NCBI GenBank assembly: GCA_031294825.1
Contig: JAUMPM010000055.1
Coordinates: 1 to 64,000 of the forward strand
Length of the DNA: 64,000 nt
Reading direction: 5' to 3'
Source of the DNA: Collinsella sp.
GTDB lineage: Bacteria > Actinomycetota > Coriobacteriia > Coriobacteriales > Coriobacteriaceae
Part shown: positions 53,729 through 63,897 of the stretch, piece by piece
Numbering within the stretch: the first letter of the stretch is position 1
How the letters are laid out: each line of letters opens with the position of its first letter
Notes under the pieces: model-generated
Seen by the model: the letters and a program-made list of their open reading frames with translations, nothing else
Database searches by the model: none
Told to the model about the DNA's origin: nothing
Program-made: the position numbers and the translations under genes

Positions 53729-53887
53729 GCCACGAAATGGGCCTATCTACTACGTTTAGGCGGCAGTCCTCGACCACGTCAAGTAATGCGAAATGAAAAC
53801 CGCAGGTAGAACGCTTGCGGTTTTTCATGAAAAGCGGCTATGGTCGGGGTATCGAGTCAAACGTAGTAGATGGCCCGATTTCGTGGC
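53729..53887. repeat. Type II hairpin, locus 2
   Basis: Left arm 53729-53758 (GCCACGAAATGGGCCTATCT..) and right arm 53857-53887 form an imperfect 30-bp stem. The core is AAAACCGCAGGTAGAACGC followed by TTGCGGTTTTT. Module III (GGGGACGGAGGAAAACGGAT) follows at about 53914. Confidence 0.85.
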
Positions 53888-53981
53888 GAGCGTTACCAAC
53901 TGATCCCCCGGGGACGGAGGAAAACGGATCATTTTGACCTGTTGGCTCCGAGTCGCACCCGTTTTCCTGCGAAAACTTTCG

Positions 53982-54096
53982 TGTCTCAACTTCGGTGAGA
54001 CATTTGTCTCACGCCCAAAATCAAATCTGGAACGTGTGTCACCTGCCCTAATTGTGTCGCATTTCGTAACTTTAGTCTGATGCAAGGTTTGAGACA
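53982..54096 (+). promoter_or_regulatory. Four TGTCTCA/TGAGACA heptamers upstream of the adhesin
   Basis: TGTCTCA at 53982-53988 and 54005-54011, TGAGACA at 53996-54002 and 54090-54096. The first three form overlapping dyads. They could be an operator or an mRNA hairpin. The promoter hexamers are not obvious. Confidence 0.45.
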
Positions 54097-54113
54097 GTGA
54101 GAAGGGAGACGCG

Positions 54114-57100
54114 ATGAGTAAGTACACGAGGGGTCTCTTGGCGGTGATACTGGCCGTAGTGTTGGTGTTGCCAGCCGCAGCATTCGCCATGCTGCCCGAG
54201 GCCAACGCCAGGTCCAGCACAGGAATGGACGGACCGATAATGACCGGAAAGGTCGTCGACCCCGATACCAGCGGACGCTGGGAAATCTGGGCGGCAGGCC
54301 ACGGCGGCAATAAGGTAACGACCCAAAACGTCGGCCGAATCTGGACCGATAAGACGGTCAAGGCAACCGGGGAAAACGAAGAGTCGGACTTTTTGACCAC
54401 GCTTTCGGCGATGTCCTCGACGTCTAATTCAACCGTGACAGTCACCACGCCACTTGACATCGTGATGGTGTTGGATGCCTCCGGCTCGATGGATGATCCT
54501 ATGGGTGGCGGAGATCGCACCAAGCGTATCGATGCACTGAAGAGCGCTGCGAACAGCTTTATCAATACCATCGCCAAACAAAACGAGGCTATCGAGGGCG
54601 TTGATAGGCAGCATAGGGTTGCCATTGTTAAGTTTGCGGGTGATAAGACTGATAAGGTCGGCAATGACACGTACTATCAAGGCCAATACAAGTACAACCA
54701 CTCGCAGGTAATGAAGGGTTTGACCGATTGCTCCGGCGGCAACGTGAAAGCTCTTAAGGATACAGTTGCTGGAATCAAGCCAAGCGGTGCTACGCGTGCC
54801 GACTATGGTCTGGAACTGGCCGGGGATATCACTTCTGGTCGCGCAGATGCCAAGAAGATCGTTGTGTTCTTTACCGACGGCAAGCCAACGAGCTTCAGCG
54901 AGTTTGATTCTGACGTCGCCAAGGGTGCCGTGACGGCTGCCAAGAAGATGAAGGATGGCAAGGCCACCGTTTATACCATCGGCATCTTTAGTGGAGCGGA
55001 CCCCGCTGACGATCCCTCGAAAGAGAGGACAAGCGACGTCAACAAGTTTATGCACGCCGTGTCGAGTAATTATCCCGATGCCACGTCGTATGCGAGCGAC
55101 AAGCTTGGCACACGCGCGGAAAACTCCGACTACTACAAGTCGGCGACCAATGCCGAAGAGCTCAAGAAGGTCTTCGACGACATCTCACAGGCCATCACAT
55201 CGGAGGCGCCTTATCCGACCGAAATCCATAAGGGATACGACGAGACCAAGTCCGGCTACATCACGTTTACCGATGAGCTGGGCGACTTTATGCAGGTCGA
55301 CGGATTTACCGAAGTCGTCATCAACGGCACGCCGTTTACCGAGGTGAGCAAGACGTTCAACAAAGAAACCAATACCGACACATACGAGTTCGCCGGCAAG
55401 GCAAAAGACCTGCTCATCACCGTGCAGCGTGCTGGCGCTGACAATCCCCAGAAGGGCGATATCGTAACGGTTAACATTCCTGCGTTGTTGATTCCGCTGA
55501 GCCACTTTAAGACCGTAGACGGCAAGCTTTCGGTCGACAACGTTAAGCCCATTCAGGTGAAGTATGCCTCGAGCGTGAAGAGCGCCGCACTTGACAACCT
55601 GTTTACGCCCGAGAAGGTCACGGGGCTCAAGGACTACATCGAGCATAATACGACTGTCGTTGACGGCACCAAGACCGTGAGCTTTTACGCGAACAAGTGG
55701 AACGGTGGTGCGTTGGGTGATACGGTTGCGACCTTTGAGCCGGCCGACACCAACCGCTACTACTACTTCCAGAAGCAGACTCCCATTTACACGGACAAGG
55801 GCTGCACGCAGCCTGCAAAGAATTCGCTGACAGATACCGGCACCTATTACTACAAGGATGAGTTTGAGGAGCAGGGCGAGAACGGCGAGGCCAAGCCCGC
55901 CACTGCCGTCATCGAGTTTATCGGCGGCGACGCTGCCAAGTTTGACGGTGCTATTGTTGCCGACAAGGACGGCAACCTTTCGTTTAGCGTGGGAACCGCG
56001 CGTCTGGCCTTTATCGACGAGCTCCACACCACCAAGGGCAGCGTGGGCGGCAACAGCACTGGTACCGCGACCGACGTTCTCAACCCCAAGTGGAACAACG
56101 TGTCCGCCAAGGCGACCGCGACGCATGTCAATTCCTACCTGGGCAACAACGGCAAGATCAGCTTTGCGTATGACATGACGCCGGCAATGGTGAACACCAA
56201 GGCCAGCTTTGGTCTAACCAAGGTGCTCGAGGGCCGCGCCTGGACGGATGCTGACGCGTTTGAGTTTGGCCTGACGTCCGAGAACGGCGCCCCGATGCCT
56301 GCGACTACGACTGCGACCGTGCGCAAGGCTGACCTGGACCAGGGCAAGGCTGCCATCGACTTCGGCACGATCGAATACACCGAACCTGGCACGTACGTCT
56401 ACAAGGTCAGTGAAAAGCATGCCGGGACCACGATTGACGGCATCGCCTACAGCAAGAACGTCGCGGAGATCACCGTGACGGTAGCGCCCGACAAGAAGGG
56501 TGAGCTGAGCGCTGGCGTGAAGGTGACCTCGGGCGAGACCGAGTTCAAGAACGTTTACGCCACGAATCCTGTTGAGTCCAGCGTCACCGACCAGATTACC
56601 GTGACCAAGTCTCTGACCGGGCGTGACCTTACGGCCGACGAGTTCAGCTTTGAGCTGCTCGAAATCATTGACAAGGAAGTTAAGCCTGTCGAGACCGTTA
56701 AGAACGCCGCCGACGGCAAGGTGACGTTCAGTGCCATCAAGTACACCGAGATCGGCCAGCACACCTACAAGCTGCATGAGGTTAAGGGCAACGCCGGCGG
56801 TATTGACTACGATGACGCGGTCTACACCATCGTGACGACCATCGCCGATAACGGCAAGGGCCAGCTGGTTGCCACGCACGAGCTGAAGGACGCCAAGGAC
56901 GTCAAGAGCATCGAGTTCAAGAACGCCTACACCACGAATGCTACCGAGGCATCGCTTGCGGGTATCAAGAATCTGCAGGTTGACGACGCTCTGACCCCGG
57001 CTGATATCACCGGCAAGTTCACCTTTACCGTGACCGGTGAAGAGGGCGCGCCTATGCCTGCGAGCACGAGCGTGCACAACGACGTTGACGGCAAGGTCGA

Positions 57101-60100
57101 CTTTGGCAAGATCGCCTTTACGCTCGACGACCTTAACAAGGCTCTGGGCGAGAAGCCCGAGAAGCGCGAGCACACCTTTACCTACACCGTGACCGAGTCC
57201 GGCGAAGTGGCTGGCGTGACCAACGACGCCAAGCTGTCGCGCAAGGTTTCCTTCACCGTGACTGATGACGGCAAGGGCAATCTGAGCGTATCCCGCAAGC
57301 CGGACGGCGATGTGGCATTTACGTTCACCAATACCTATAACGTGACGCCTGTCGAGACGAGCGTTACCGACCAGATCACCGCGAACAAGGTCCTGACTGG
57401 CCGCAATCTCATGGACAGCGAGTTCTCCTTCGAGCTCGTCGAGGGCGACAAGGTCGTCGCCACCGGCAAGAACGACGCCGAGGGCAAGATCACGATGGGC
57501 GCCGTGAAGTACGACAAGGCCGGCAAGCACACCTACACGCTGCGCGAGGCCAACGGCGGAACCACCAGCAAGGGCATCACCTACAGTGACGCCGAGTACA
57601 CCATCGAGACCACCATCACGGACAACGGCGACGGCACCCTCAAGGCCGAGCATGTCCTGAAGGACGCCAAGACCGCAACCTTCAAGAACACTTACAGCGT
57701 GGCCCCGACCGATGCAGACCTCGACTTTGACCTGAGCAAGGCCATCGACGGTCGCGAGTGGACGGATGGGGACGAGTTCAGCTTTACCATTACTGCCCCC
57801 GATGGCGCCCCGCTACCCGATCCTGCAACCGTAACCGTGAGCAAGCACGATGCGAAGGACGGCATTGCCGCCATCAAGTTCGGCAAGATCCACTACACGG
57901 CTGCTGGAACCTACAAGTACGAGATCCGCGAGAACGCGGGCAACGCGGCCGGCATGACGTATGACGGGCATGTCGCGACCGCCGAAGTGACTGTGACCGA
58001 GAACGGCGAGGGCGTCCTGACCGCCAACGTCACCAAGAAGGAAAGCGGCCGCTTCACCAACACGTACCGCACTGAGCTTAACTACACCGCGGCCGGCGGT
58101 CTGTGGCTCAGCAAGTATCTGGACGGCCGCCCCATGACCGAGGGCCAGTTCACGTTTACCGTGACGCCTGCCGACGAGGCCTCGGCCAACGCGCTTGGCC
58201 TGCTGCCCGGAGCCAACAACTTCAAGTCCCCTGCGACGGCAGAGGCAACGGTCGGACTGATCGACATTCTGGCTGGTCATGAGGTTAAATTTACGCAGGC
58301 TGACGCCGGCAAGACCTTCAAGTACACCGTGGCCGAAAAGAACGACGGCCAGCCCGGTTACACCTACGATGACGCCGTACGCACGGTGACGATCGCCATC
58401 GCCGACGACACCGCCGGTACGCTCACTGCTACGACGACCGTTTCCGGTGGTCCCGAGGGCACGCATGAGACGGTCCACAAGAGTGGCGAGAACAAGGTCG
58501 AGAAAGCCCTGGTGCCGTTCCACAACAGTTACAGCGCTACGACCAACACGCCTGGTGGCACCGCTGCTCAGGTCGTTGCCACCAAGACTCTGACCGGCCG
58601 CCCGATGGCCGACGGCGAGTTCTGGTTCGGCATCGCCTATCAGGGTGAGCTTGTGGCATACGAAAACCTCAAGCCCAATATCGGCGGGCACGTGAGCTTT
58701 GATACGCTGCACTACGACACCAAGATGCTTGCTAATCTTGAGGCTGCTGGGCTTGCTTATCGTACCGATAAGGACGGCAAGCTTGCCTGGACCATTAACT
58801 ACACGGCCTACGAAGATTTATTCGGGCTGCCGAATGGCGTTTCCGCTACAACGTGGAGCTTTGGCTTTAAGGTTATCGTCGTCGACAACGGTGACGGTAC
58901 CCTGACGGCAACGGTCGACTACGGCGGCGTCGAGCCCTTGTTCGAGAACGTCTACGGCGCCGAAGCCGTCGATGCCGCGCTCACCGGCACTAAGAAGCTC
59001 CAAGCTGCCGAGGGCCTGACCCCGGCTGACATCACGGGCAAGTTCACCTTTACCGTGACCGCCGACGAGGCTGGTGCCCCGATGCCCGAGCGCACGACCG
59101 CAACCAACGACGCGGCTGGCAACGTGGGCTTTGGCAAGATCCACTTTACGCTCGAGGACCTCAACCGCGCTCTGGGCGTGACGACCGATGCTTCTGACGA
59201 CGCATCGAGCGACGCCGAAGCCAACACCGGTGAGGCCGAGGTTGACGCCGACGCTGCCGAGACCGATGAGTCCAACGACGAGTCCGATCCCGCAACCCCC
59301 ACCGCTCCGCGCTCGCACACCTTTACCTATACGGTGACCGAGTCCGGTAGCGTCCCTGGCGTGACCAACGACCCCAACGCCACGCGCAAGGTTTCCTACA
59401 CCGTGACTGACGACGGCGCCGGACATCTGAGTGTCGTGCGCAACGGCGACGACGGTGCGGACTTCACGTTCACCAACACCTACGTCGTGGCGCCCACCGA
59501 CTCTTCCGTGACCGATCAGGTCAAGACGGTTAAGCGTCTGACCGGACGTGACCTTGCAACCGGCGAGTTCACGTTTGAACTGCTCGAGGACGGCGTGGTT
59601 GTCGCCAGCGGCACCAACGACGCCAACGGCAACGTTACGCTGAGCCCGATCCACTACGAGGCGCCCGGTACGCACACGTACACGCTGCGCGAGGCTCGCC
59701 CGAACGCGCTTAGCCTGTACAAGGGTGTCACCTATGACGGCACGACCTACACCGTCGTGACCACCGTCTCCGACAACGGCGACGGTACGCTGGCCGCGAC
59801 GCACAAGCTCGAGGGAACCACCGAGTCGGCTGGCTTTACCAACAAGTATCACGCCATGCCCACGCAGGTCTCCATCGGCGCCATTAAGGTGCTCGAGGGA
59901 CGCGAGCTCAAGAAGGACGAGTTTAGCTTTAAGCTCGTTGGCGAGGACATCGAGTCTACGGTTACCAACGATGCCGACGGCAAGATCAACTTCGACAAGC
60001 TCGAGTACGACGAGCCCGGTACGTACGTCTACACCGTCAGCGAGGTCAAGGGTGACGAGGCCGGTATGACCTACGACAAGTCCGTCTTTACCGCGACCGT

Positions 60101-60383
60101 TAACGTGGTCGACGACGGCGAGGGCAACCTCAAGGCGAACGTTGCCTTTACCAAGGGCGACAAGAGCGTCGAGGGTATCGTGTTCAACAACACGTACAAG
60201 AAGCCCGAGACGCCCGTGCCGACGCCCGACCCCGGCACGCCCAAGACCGTGACGAACATCGTCAAGACGGTCAAGGGTTTCCTGCCCACCACGGGTGACC
60301 AACAGGCTGCCGCTCTGCTTATGGCATTTGTCATCGCCATGGCCGGCGTCGGAGCCCTAGTCTGGGGTATCCGTAAGCGCTAG
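54114..60383 (+). CDS. Giant LPTTG-anchored adhesin/pilin: VWA domain plus ten Spy0128-type modules
   Basis: The 2089-aa secreted surface protein has a signal peptide at residues 1-32 (LLAVILAVVLVLPAAAFA). A von Willebrand A domain at about 113-360 carries the MIDAS sequence VLDASGSMDDP (Asp121) and FFTDGKP. From about 693 to 2030 there are ten beta-sandwich modules of the FctA/Spy0128 type, each opening with a Lys strand such as ITVTKSLTGRDLTADEFSFEL and containing the Tyr-rich closing strand; such modules form Lys-Asn isopeptide bonds. LPTTG lies at 2057-2061, then a membrane helix and RKR. Modules 3-4 and 8-9 look duplicated. Module 8 has an acidic insert (Asp/Glu/Ala/Ser-rich). GAAGGGAG precedes the ATG. 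Likely a pilus tip or fibrillar adhesin attached by sortase. Confidence 0.9.
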   Translation: MSKYTRGLLAVILAVVLVLPAAAFAMLPEANARSSTGMDGPIMTGKVVDPDTSGRWEIWAAGHGGNKVTTQNVGRIWTDKTVKATGENEESDFLTTLSAMSSTSNSTVTVTTPLDIVMVLDASGSMDDPMGGGDRTKRIDALKSAANSFINTIAKQNEAIEGVDRQHRVAIVKFAGDKTDKVGNDTYYQGQYKYNHSQVMKGLTDCSGGNVKALKDTVAGIKPSGATRADYGLELAGDITSGRADAKKIVVFFTDGKPTSFSEFDSDVAKGAVTAAKKMKDGKATVYTIGIFSGADPADDPSKERTSDVNKFMHAVSSNYPDATSYASDKLGTRAENSDYYKSATNAEELKKVFDDISQAITSEAPYPTEIHKGYDETKSGYITFTDELGDFMQVDGFTEVVINGTPFTEVSKTFNKETNTDTYEFAGKAKDLLITVQRAGADNPQKGDIVTVNIPALLIPLSHFKTVDGKLSVDNVKPIQVKYASSVKSAALDNLFTPEKVTGLKDYIEHNTTVVDGTKTVSFYANKWNGGALGDTVATFEPADTNRYYYFQKQTPIYTDKGCTQPAKNSLTDTGTYYYKDEFEEQGENGEAKPATAVIEFIGGDAAKFDGAIVADKDGNLSFSVGTARLAFIDELHTTKGSVGGNSTGTATDVLNPKWNNVSAKATATHVNSYLGNNGKISFAYDMTPAMVNTKASFGLTKVLEGRAWTDADAFEFGLTSENGAPMPATTTATVRKADLDQGKAAIDFGTIEYTEPGTYVYKVSEKHAGTTIDGIAYSKNVAEITVTVAPDKKGELSAGVKVTSGETEFKNVYATNPVESSVTDQITVTKSLTGRDLTADEFSFELLEIIDKEVKPVETVKNAADGKVTFSAIKYTEIGQHTYKLHEVKGNAGGIDYDDAVYTIVTTIADNGKGQLVATHELKDAKDVKSIEFKNAYTTNATEASLAGIKNLQVDDALTPADITGKFTFTVTGEEGAPMPASTSVHNDVDGKVDFGKIAFTLDDLNKALGEKPEKREHTFTYTVTESGEVAGVTNDAKLSRKVSFTVTDDGKGNLSVSRKPDGDVAFTFTNTYNVTPVETSVTDQITANKVLTGRNLMDSEFSFELVEGDKVVATGKNDAEGKITMGAVKYDKAGKHTYTLREANGGTTSKGITYSDAEYTIETTITDNGDGTLKAEHVLKDAKTATFKNTYSVAPTDADLDFDLSKAIDGREWTDGDEFSFTITAPDGAPLPDPATVTVSKHDAKDGIAAIKFGKIHYTAAGTYKYEIRENAGNAAGMTYDGHVATAEVTVTENGEGVLTANVTKKESGRFTNTYRTELNYTAAGGLWLSKYLDGRPMTEGQFTFTVTPADEASANALGLLPGANNFKSPATAEATVGLIDILAGHEVKFTQADAGKTFKYTVAEKNDGQPGYTYDDAVRTVTIAIADDTAGTLTATTTVSGGPEGTHETVHKSGENKVEKALVPFHNSYSATTNTPGGTAAQVVATKTLTGRPMADGEFWFGIAYQGELVAYENLKPNIGGHVSFDTLHYDTKMLANLEAAGLAYRTDKDGKLAWTINYTAYEDLFGLPNGVSATTWSFGFKVIVVDNGDGTLTATVDYGGVEPLFENVYGAEAVDAALTGTKKLQAAEGLTPADITGKFTFTVTADEAGAPMPERTTATNDAAGNVGFGKIHFTLEDLNRALGVTTDASDDASSDAEANTGEAEVDADAAETDESNDESDPATPTAPRSHTFTYTVTESGSVPGVTNDPNATRKVSYTVTDDGAGHLSVVRNGDDGADFTFTNTYVVAPTDSSVTDQVKTVKRLTGRDLATGEFTFELLEDGVVVASGTNDANGNVTLSPIHYEAPGTHTYTLREARPNALSLYKGVTYDGTTYTVVTTVSDNGDGTLAATHKLEGTTESAGFTNKYHAMPTQVSIGAIKVLEGRELKKDEFSFKLVGEDIESTVTNDADGKINFDKLEYDEPGTYVYTVSEVKGDEAGMTYDKSVFTATVNVVDDGEGNLKANVAFTKGDKSVEGIVFNNTYKKPETPVPTPDPGTPKTVTNIVKTVKGFLPTTGDQQAAALLMAFVIAMAGVGALVWGIRKR

Positions 60384-60389
60384 GCACGT

Positions 60390-60500
60390 CGACAGCGCCC
60401 GGGGCCAAAAGGCCCCGGGCGGCCGGCAGGGCTAAATTCCGACCTACTCCTACCCCCAGCCGCCACGGAGGCATCTCCCTCCTCCGTGGCGGCACTTTTG
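60390..60500 (+). terminator. Two consecutive hairpins after the adhesin gene
   Basis: GCCCGGGGCC/GGCCCCGGGC with an AAAA loop (about 60397-60421), then GCCGCCACGGAGG/CCTCCGTGGCGGC (60459-60493) followed by ACTTTTGTG, which is the more likely terminator. Confidence 0.7.
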
Positions 60501-60511
60501 TGTGCCGGGGG

Positions 60512-60674
60512 CGCCACGAAACCGGCCCATCTACTACGTTTAGCCCCTTACCCCCAACCATGCCAAAAAAAACGCGAAGACAAAACCGCAGGTAGAACGC
60601 CTGTGGTTTTGTTCAAAACGAAGGTATGGTCATGGGTATCGCGTCAAACGTAGTAGATGGGCCGATTTCGTGGC
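60512..60674. repeat. Type II hairpin, locus 3
   Basis: Arms 60512-60541 and 60644-60674 (CATCTACTACGTTT core). The core contains AAAACCGCAGGTAGAACGCC. The locus order is II then I, opposite to loci 1 and 2. Module III lies at 60688-60722. Confidence 0.85.
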
Positions 60675-60766
60675 GAGCGGTTCCGGCTGATCCCTTGGGG
60701 ACGGAGGAAAACGGATCATTTTGGTCCCGCGAGGCTGGCGGAGGCACTCGTGCAGAGCCGCTCGGA

Positions 60767-60920
60767 CAAAACTATGCCGGTTTACGGGGCTAAGTCACGC
60801 GCTCCCAACCATGCCGATATCCGTGAAAATAAAACCGCAGGTAGACAAGCCGTCATTTTACGGAAAACGCGGGTATGGATGGGGGCCCTGAGCTTAGCCC
60901 CGTAAACCGGCATAGTTTTG
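60767..60920. repeat. Type I hairpin, locus 3
   Basis: Arms 60767-60791 and 60896-60920 are exact reverse complements (25 bp). The core contains AAAACCGCAGGTAGAC. It lies in the convergent gap between the adhesin and the response regulator gene. Confidence 0.87.
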
Positions 60921-60980
60921 AAATGGCATTAAATCGATAACAGCTATTTTGCTCTGTCGGAGCGGTTGGCCGTTGGGTAA

Positions 60981-61610
60981 TTACCCTCGCAGGTAGGCGA
61001 TGGCGATCTGCGTGCGGTTGCGTAGCCCCATTTTGGCTAGGATCGAGCTGATGTGGTTGCGCACGGTGCCTTCGCCCATGTAGGCGGTGGCGGCGATCTC
61101 CTTGTTGTCGAGGCCGCGGGCGATGAGCTCGGCGACTTCGAACTCGCGGTCGGTTAGGCCGGCAAAGGCTGTGGGCCGGCGGGGCGCGTCGGCTTCGGTG
61201 CCCGCCCCATTAAAATCGATATCCTCGATCGCCTTGCCCTCGAGCACGCGTTTGCCATCCATGACCTGTGCCAACGCCGGCGGAATGGCGGCGACATCGG
61301 TCTTGATCAGGTAGCCGCGGGCGCCCAGTTTAAGCGCCGACACAATGTACTCGTCATCCGAGAATGTCGTCAGAAACACCACGCGCGCCGTGGGGTCGCG
61401 CTCAAGGATTTCGCGTGCCGCCGAAAGGCCGTCGCGTCCCGGCATCTGAATGTCGAGCAGCGCGATGTCGGGCGCGTGCTCGCTGTAGAGCGCGACCGCC
61501 TCGTCGCCATTGGCGCCGGTGCCCACCACTTCGATCTGCGGCTGGGCGCCCAGGATAATCTTGAGCGAATCGACCACTAAGCGGTCGTCGTCGACAACGA
61601 TGAGCCTCAT
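60981..61610 (-). CDS. NarL/LuxR-family response regulator
   Basis: The 209-aa product has a receiver domain with acidic pocket VVDDD and phospho-acceptor Asp53 (LLDIQMPGRDG), then a LuxR-type HTH: LTDREFEVAELIARGLDNKEIAATAYMGEGTVRNHISSILAKMGLRNR. It is partnered with the histidine kinase whose stop codon overlaps its start by four bases. The probable target is the ABC exporter encoded divergently at 62950. Confidence 0.93.
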   Translation of the reverse strand: MRLIVVDDDRLVVDSLKIILGAQPQIEVVGTGANGDEAVALYSEHAPDIALLDIQMPGRDGLSAAREILERDPTARVVFLTTFSDDEYIVSALKLGARGYLIKTDVAAIPPALAQVMDGKRVLEGKAIEDIDFNGAGTEADAPRRPTAFAGLTDREFEVAELIARGLDNKEIAATAYMGEGTVRNHISSILAKMGLRNRTQIAIAYLRG

Positions 61611-62752
61611 CGGTCCTCATCTCCTTGCTGTTTGGGAACGGTGGCAAACACGCGCCAGCCGCCGGCGCTGGCACGCGGGCCGGCGGTGAAGGTGCCGCCA
61701 AGCGCCTCGATGCGCTCGCGCATGGAGGCGAGCCCCATGCCCTCCGCAGCGCCGCGGCCGCTTGCTTGGACCCCGCCCGCGCCATCGTCGGTAACGACAA
61801 GCTGGTAAAACGACGGATGTTCCATGCATCGTACGGTGACGGTCTGGGCGCAAGCGTGGCGCATGGTATTGGAGAGTGCCTCGCGCAGGACCGCTGCAAA
61901 GCAGTTGGCGACATTTGCGGGCGCATGCTCGGCCAAAACTTCAAGCTCAATCTGCGGGCCGCCGTCCGAGCGCGCGCCTTCAACAATGCGTTCGAGCTGC
62001 ACGGAAAGGTCGACGGCGTTGTCGTTGAGCGCGTGGACGCTGGTGCGCACAAGCTGGAGCGCCTCGTCAACCGTGCGTTTAACGTCGGCGAAATCGGCGG
62101 CGACGCCAGGCTCGTCGGCGTGGACCACGCGTAGGGCTTCGGCCTGCAGCGAGGCGCGCGTGAGCTGGTGCCCGACGTTATCGTGGATCTCGCGCGCGAT
62201 GCGGGCGCGTTCGGCGAGCGTCGCGAGCTCGACTTCGTAGTCCTGGCGGTCGGCAAGGTCGCGGTTGCGCGCTTCGAGCGCGAGGGCTCGTTCTTGCAGC
62301 CCGTCGCGGGTACGGCGCATGCGCTGTTGCTCGCGCTCCAGCTGGGCGGTACGTAGCGATAGCAAGGTGGCGGCAACCGAAAGGATGGCGGTCAGCAGGA
62401 GCGTTCGGGTGGTGAGCGCGCCGCCGCGAAGGTCCGCGACAAGCGCGCAGACAAACACGGCGCCAATCGCCAGCGCGGGCCAGATGCGTTCACGGCGCAC
62501 GCGTCGCGCGATGTCATAGAGGGCGAGGGGCGCAAACGGCACAAACGGCGGTATAAAGACGGCCGCGATGATGTAAACGTAGCTCGCGGCCTCGCTTGCA
62601 CGGCGCGTGCGTTCTCCCTGTGCCACCTCGGCCAGCGAGGTGGCAATAACGCCAAGGCAAAACGCCGCGACCAGGCGAGCGTCCACAGCAAGACCCATGG
62701 CGGCCGCAATACAGCACGCCAGCACGATCGATTTGTCGAAAAGCCTGTTCAT
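61607..62752 (-). CDS. NarL-group sensor histidine kinase
   Basis: The 381-aa product has four or five N-terminal membrane helices (about 8-135) with no large sensor loop, a coiled coil (135-185), a HisKA_3 phospho-acceptor (AREIHDNVGHQL, His190) and a HATPase domain (LREALSNTMRHACA, DDGAGG, GMGLASMRERIEALGG). The sensor without an outer domain suggests detection of membrane stress or an exporter's activity. ATG 62752 is preferred; the longer in-frame extension reads through the divergent promoter region. Confidence 0.9.
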   Translation of the reverse strand: MNRLFDKSIVLACCIAAAMGLAVDARLVAAFCLGVIATSLAEVAQGERTRRASEAASYVYIIAAVFIPPFVPFAPLALYDIARRVRRERIWPALAIGAVFVCALVADLRGGALTTRTLLLTAILSVAATLLSLRTAQLEREQQRMRRTRDGLQERALALEARNRDLADRQDYEVELATLAERARIAREIHDNVGHQLTRASLQAEALRVVHADEPGVAADFADVKRTVDEALQLVRTSVHALNDNAVDLSVQLERIVEGARSDGGPQIELEVLAEHAPANVANCFAAVLREALSNTMRHACAQTVTVRCMEHPSFYQLVVTDDGAGGVQASGRGAAEGMGLASMRERIEALGGTFTAGPRASAGGWRVFATVPKQQGDEDR

Positions 62753-62949
62753 ACGGGTATTGTACGCGAAGCCGCGCGTGGTGGAGGGACCGCCTGCGCA
62801 ACCGTGACATTCCTCCCACGCGGCAAAGCGGGGACGTCGGCAGGCCGCACGGCCAAGCTCCGCACTCGTGACAAAGCTCACTGGTGCGCGCCGCTCGCTC
62901 CTGCGATGATGCAATCGTACCGGGCCGCAATCAACAGAAGGGCCGCCTC

Positions 62950-63888
62950 ATGACAGACATCGTCCACGTCGAAAACCTCGTCAAGCGCTACGACGACCTT
63001 ATCGCGCTCGACCACTTTAGCCTGAGCATCGCCCCCGGCGAGATCTTTGGCCTGCTGGGCCCCAACGGCTCGGGCAAGACCACGTCCATCAACTGCATTT
63101 TGCAGCTGCTTGCCTACGACAAAGGCACCATCGAGCTGTTCGGCGAACCCATGACGCCCGCCCGCTACGACCTCAAGCGCCGCATCGGCGTGGTGCCGCA
63201 GCAGGTGGCGGTATTCGATGAGCTTACGGTGCGCGAGAACATCGACTATTTCTGCAGCCTTTACATCAACGACCGCAAGCGCCGCCGCGCGCTGGTGGAC
63301 GAGGCGATCGACTTTGTCGGGCTGGGCGACTTTACCAAGTTTCGCCCCGGCAAGCTCTCGGGCGGCCTGGCGCGTCGCCTCAACATCGCCTGCGGTATCG
63401 CGCACAAGCCCGAGCTCATCTTCTTTGACGAGCCCACGGTGGCGGTCGACCCGCAGAGCCGCAACGCCATCCTGGAGGGCATCTGCCGCCTGCGCGACGA
63501 GGGCGCCACGGTGGTGTATACCAGCCATTACATGGAGGAAGTCGAGCAGATTTGCAGCCGCATCATGATCATGGACGGCGGACGTGTGCTGGCGCAGGGC
63601 ACCAATGACGAGCTCAAACGCATGATTCAAATGGGCGAGCGCGTGACTGTCGAGGTCAGCGCCGTAGAGACCGCCACGGTCGAGCGGCTGCGCGCCCTCG
63701 AGCACGTGCTTTCGGTTGAGTTGTCCGGCGGCGAGCTCGTCTGCACCTGCGAAGCGAGCCCGCACAATTTGGTCGACATCCTCGACACGCTGCGCGCCGC
63801 CGATGTGGCGCTCGGCCGCGTGTGGAGCGAGCCGCCGACCCTCAACGACGTGTTCCGCGAGATCACCGGCCGCGAGCTGCGCGACTAG
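62950..63888 (+). CDS. ABC-2 exporter ATP-binding protein
   Basis: The 312-aa ATPase has Walker A GLLGPNGSGKTTS, signature LSGGLARRLNIACG, Walker B ELIFFDEPTVAVDP and H-loop VYTSHYMEE. A C-terminal extension of about 90 residues is typical of drug/antibiotic exporter ATPases. It is divergent from the two-component system and followed ten bases later by its permease, a standard regulated-exporter layout. GAAGGG precedes ATG 62950. Confidence 0.9.
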   Translation: MTDIVHVENLVKRYDDLIALDHFSLSIAPGEIFGLLGPNGSGKTTSINCILQLLAYDKGTIELFGEPMTPARYDLKRRIGVVPQQVAVFDELTVRENIDYFCSLYINDRKRRRALVDEAIDFVGLGDFTKFRPGKLSGGLARRLNIACGIAHKPELIFFDEPTVAVDPQSRNAILEGICRLRDEGATVVYTSHYMEEVEQICSRIMIMDGGRVLAQGTNDELKRMIQMGERVTVEVSAVETATVERLRALEHVLSVELSGGELVCTCEASPHNLVDILDTLRAADVALGRVWSEPPTLNDVFREITGRELRD

Positions 63889-63897
63889 GGGGCAGCC

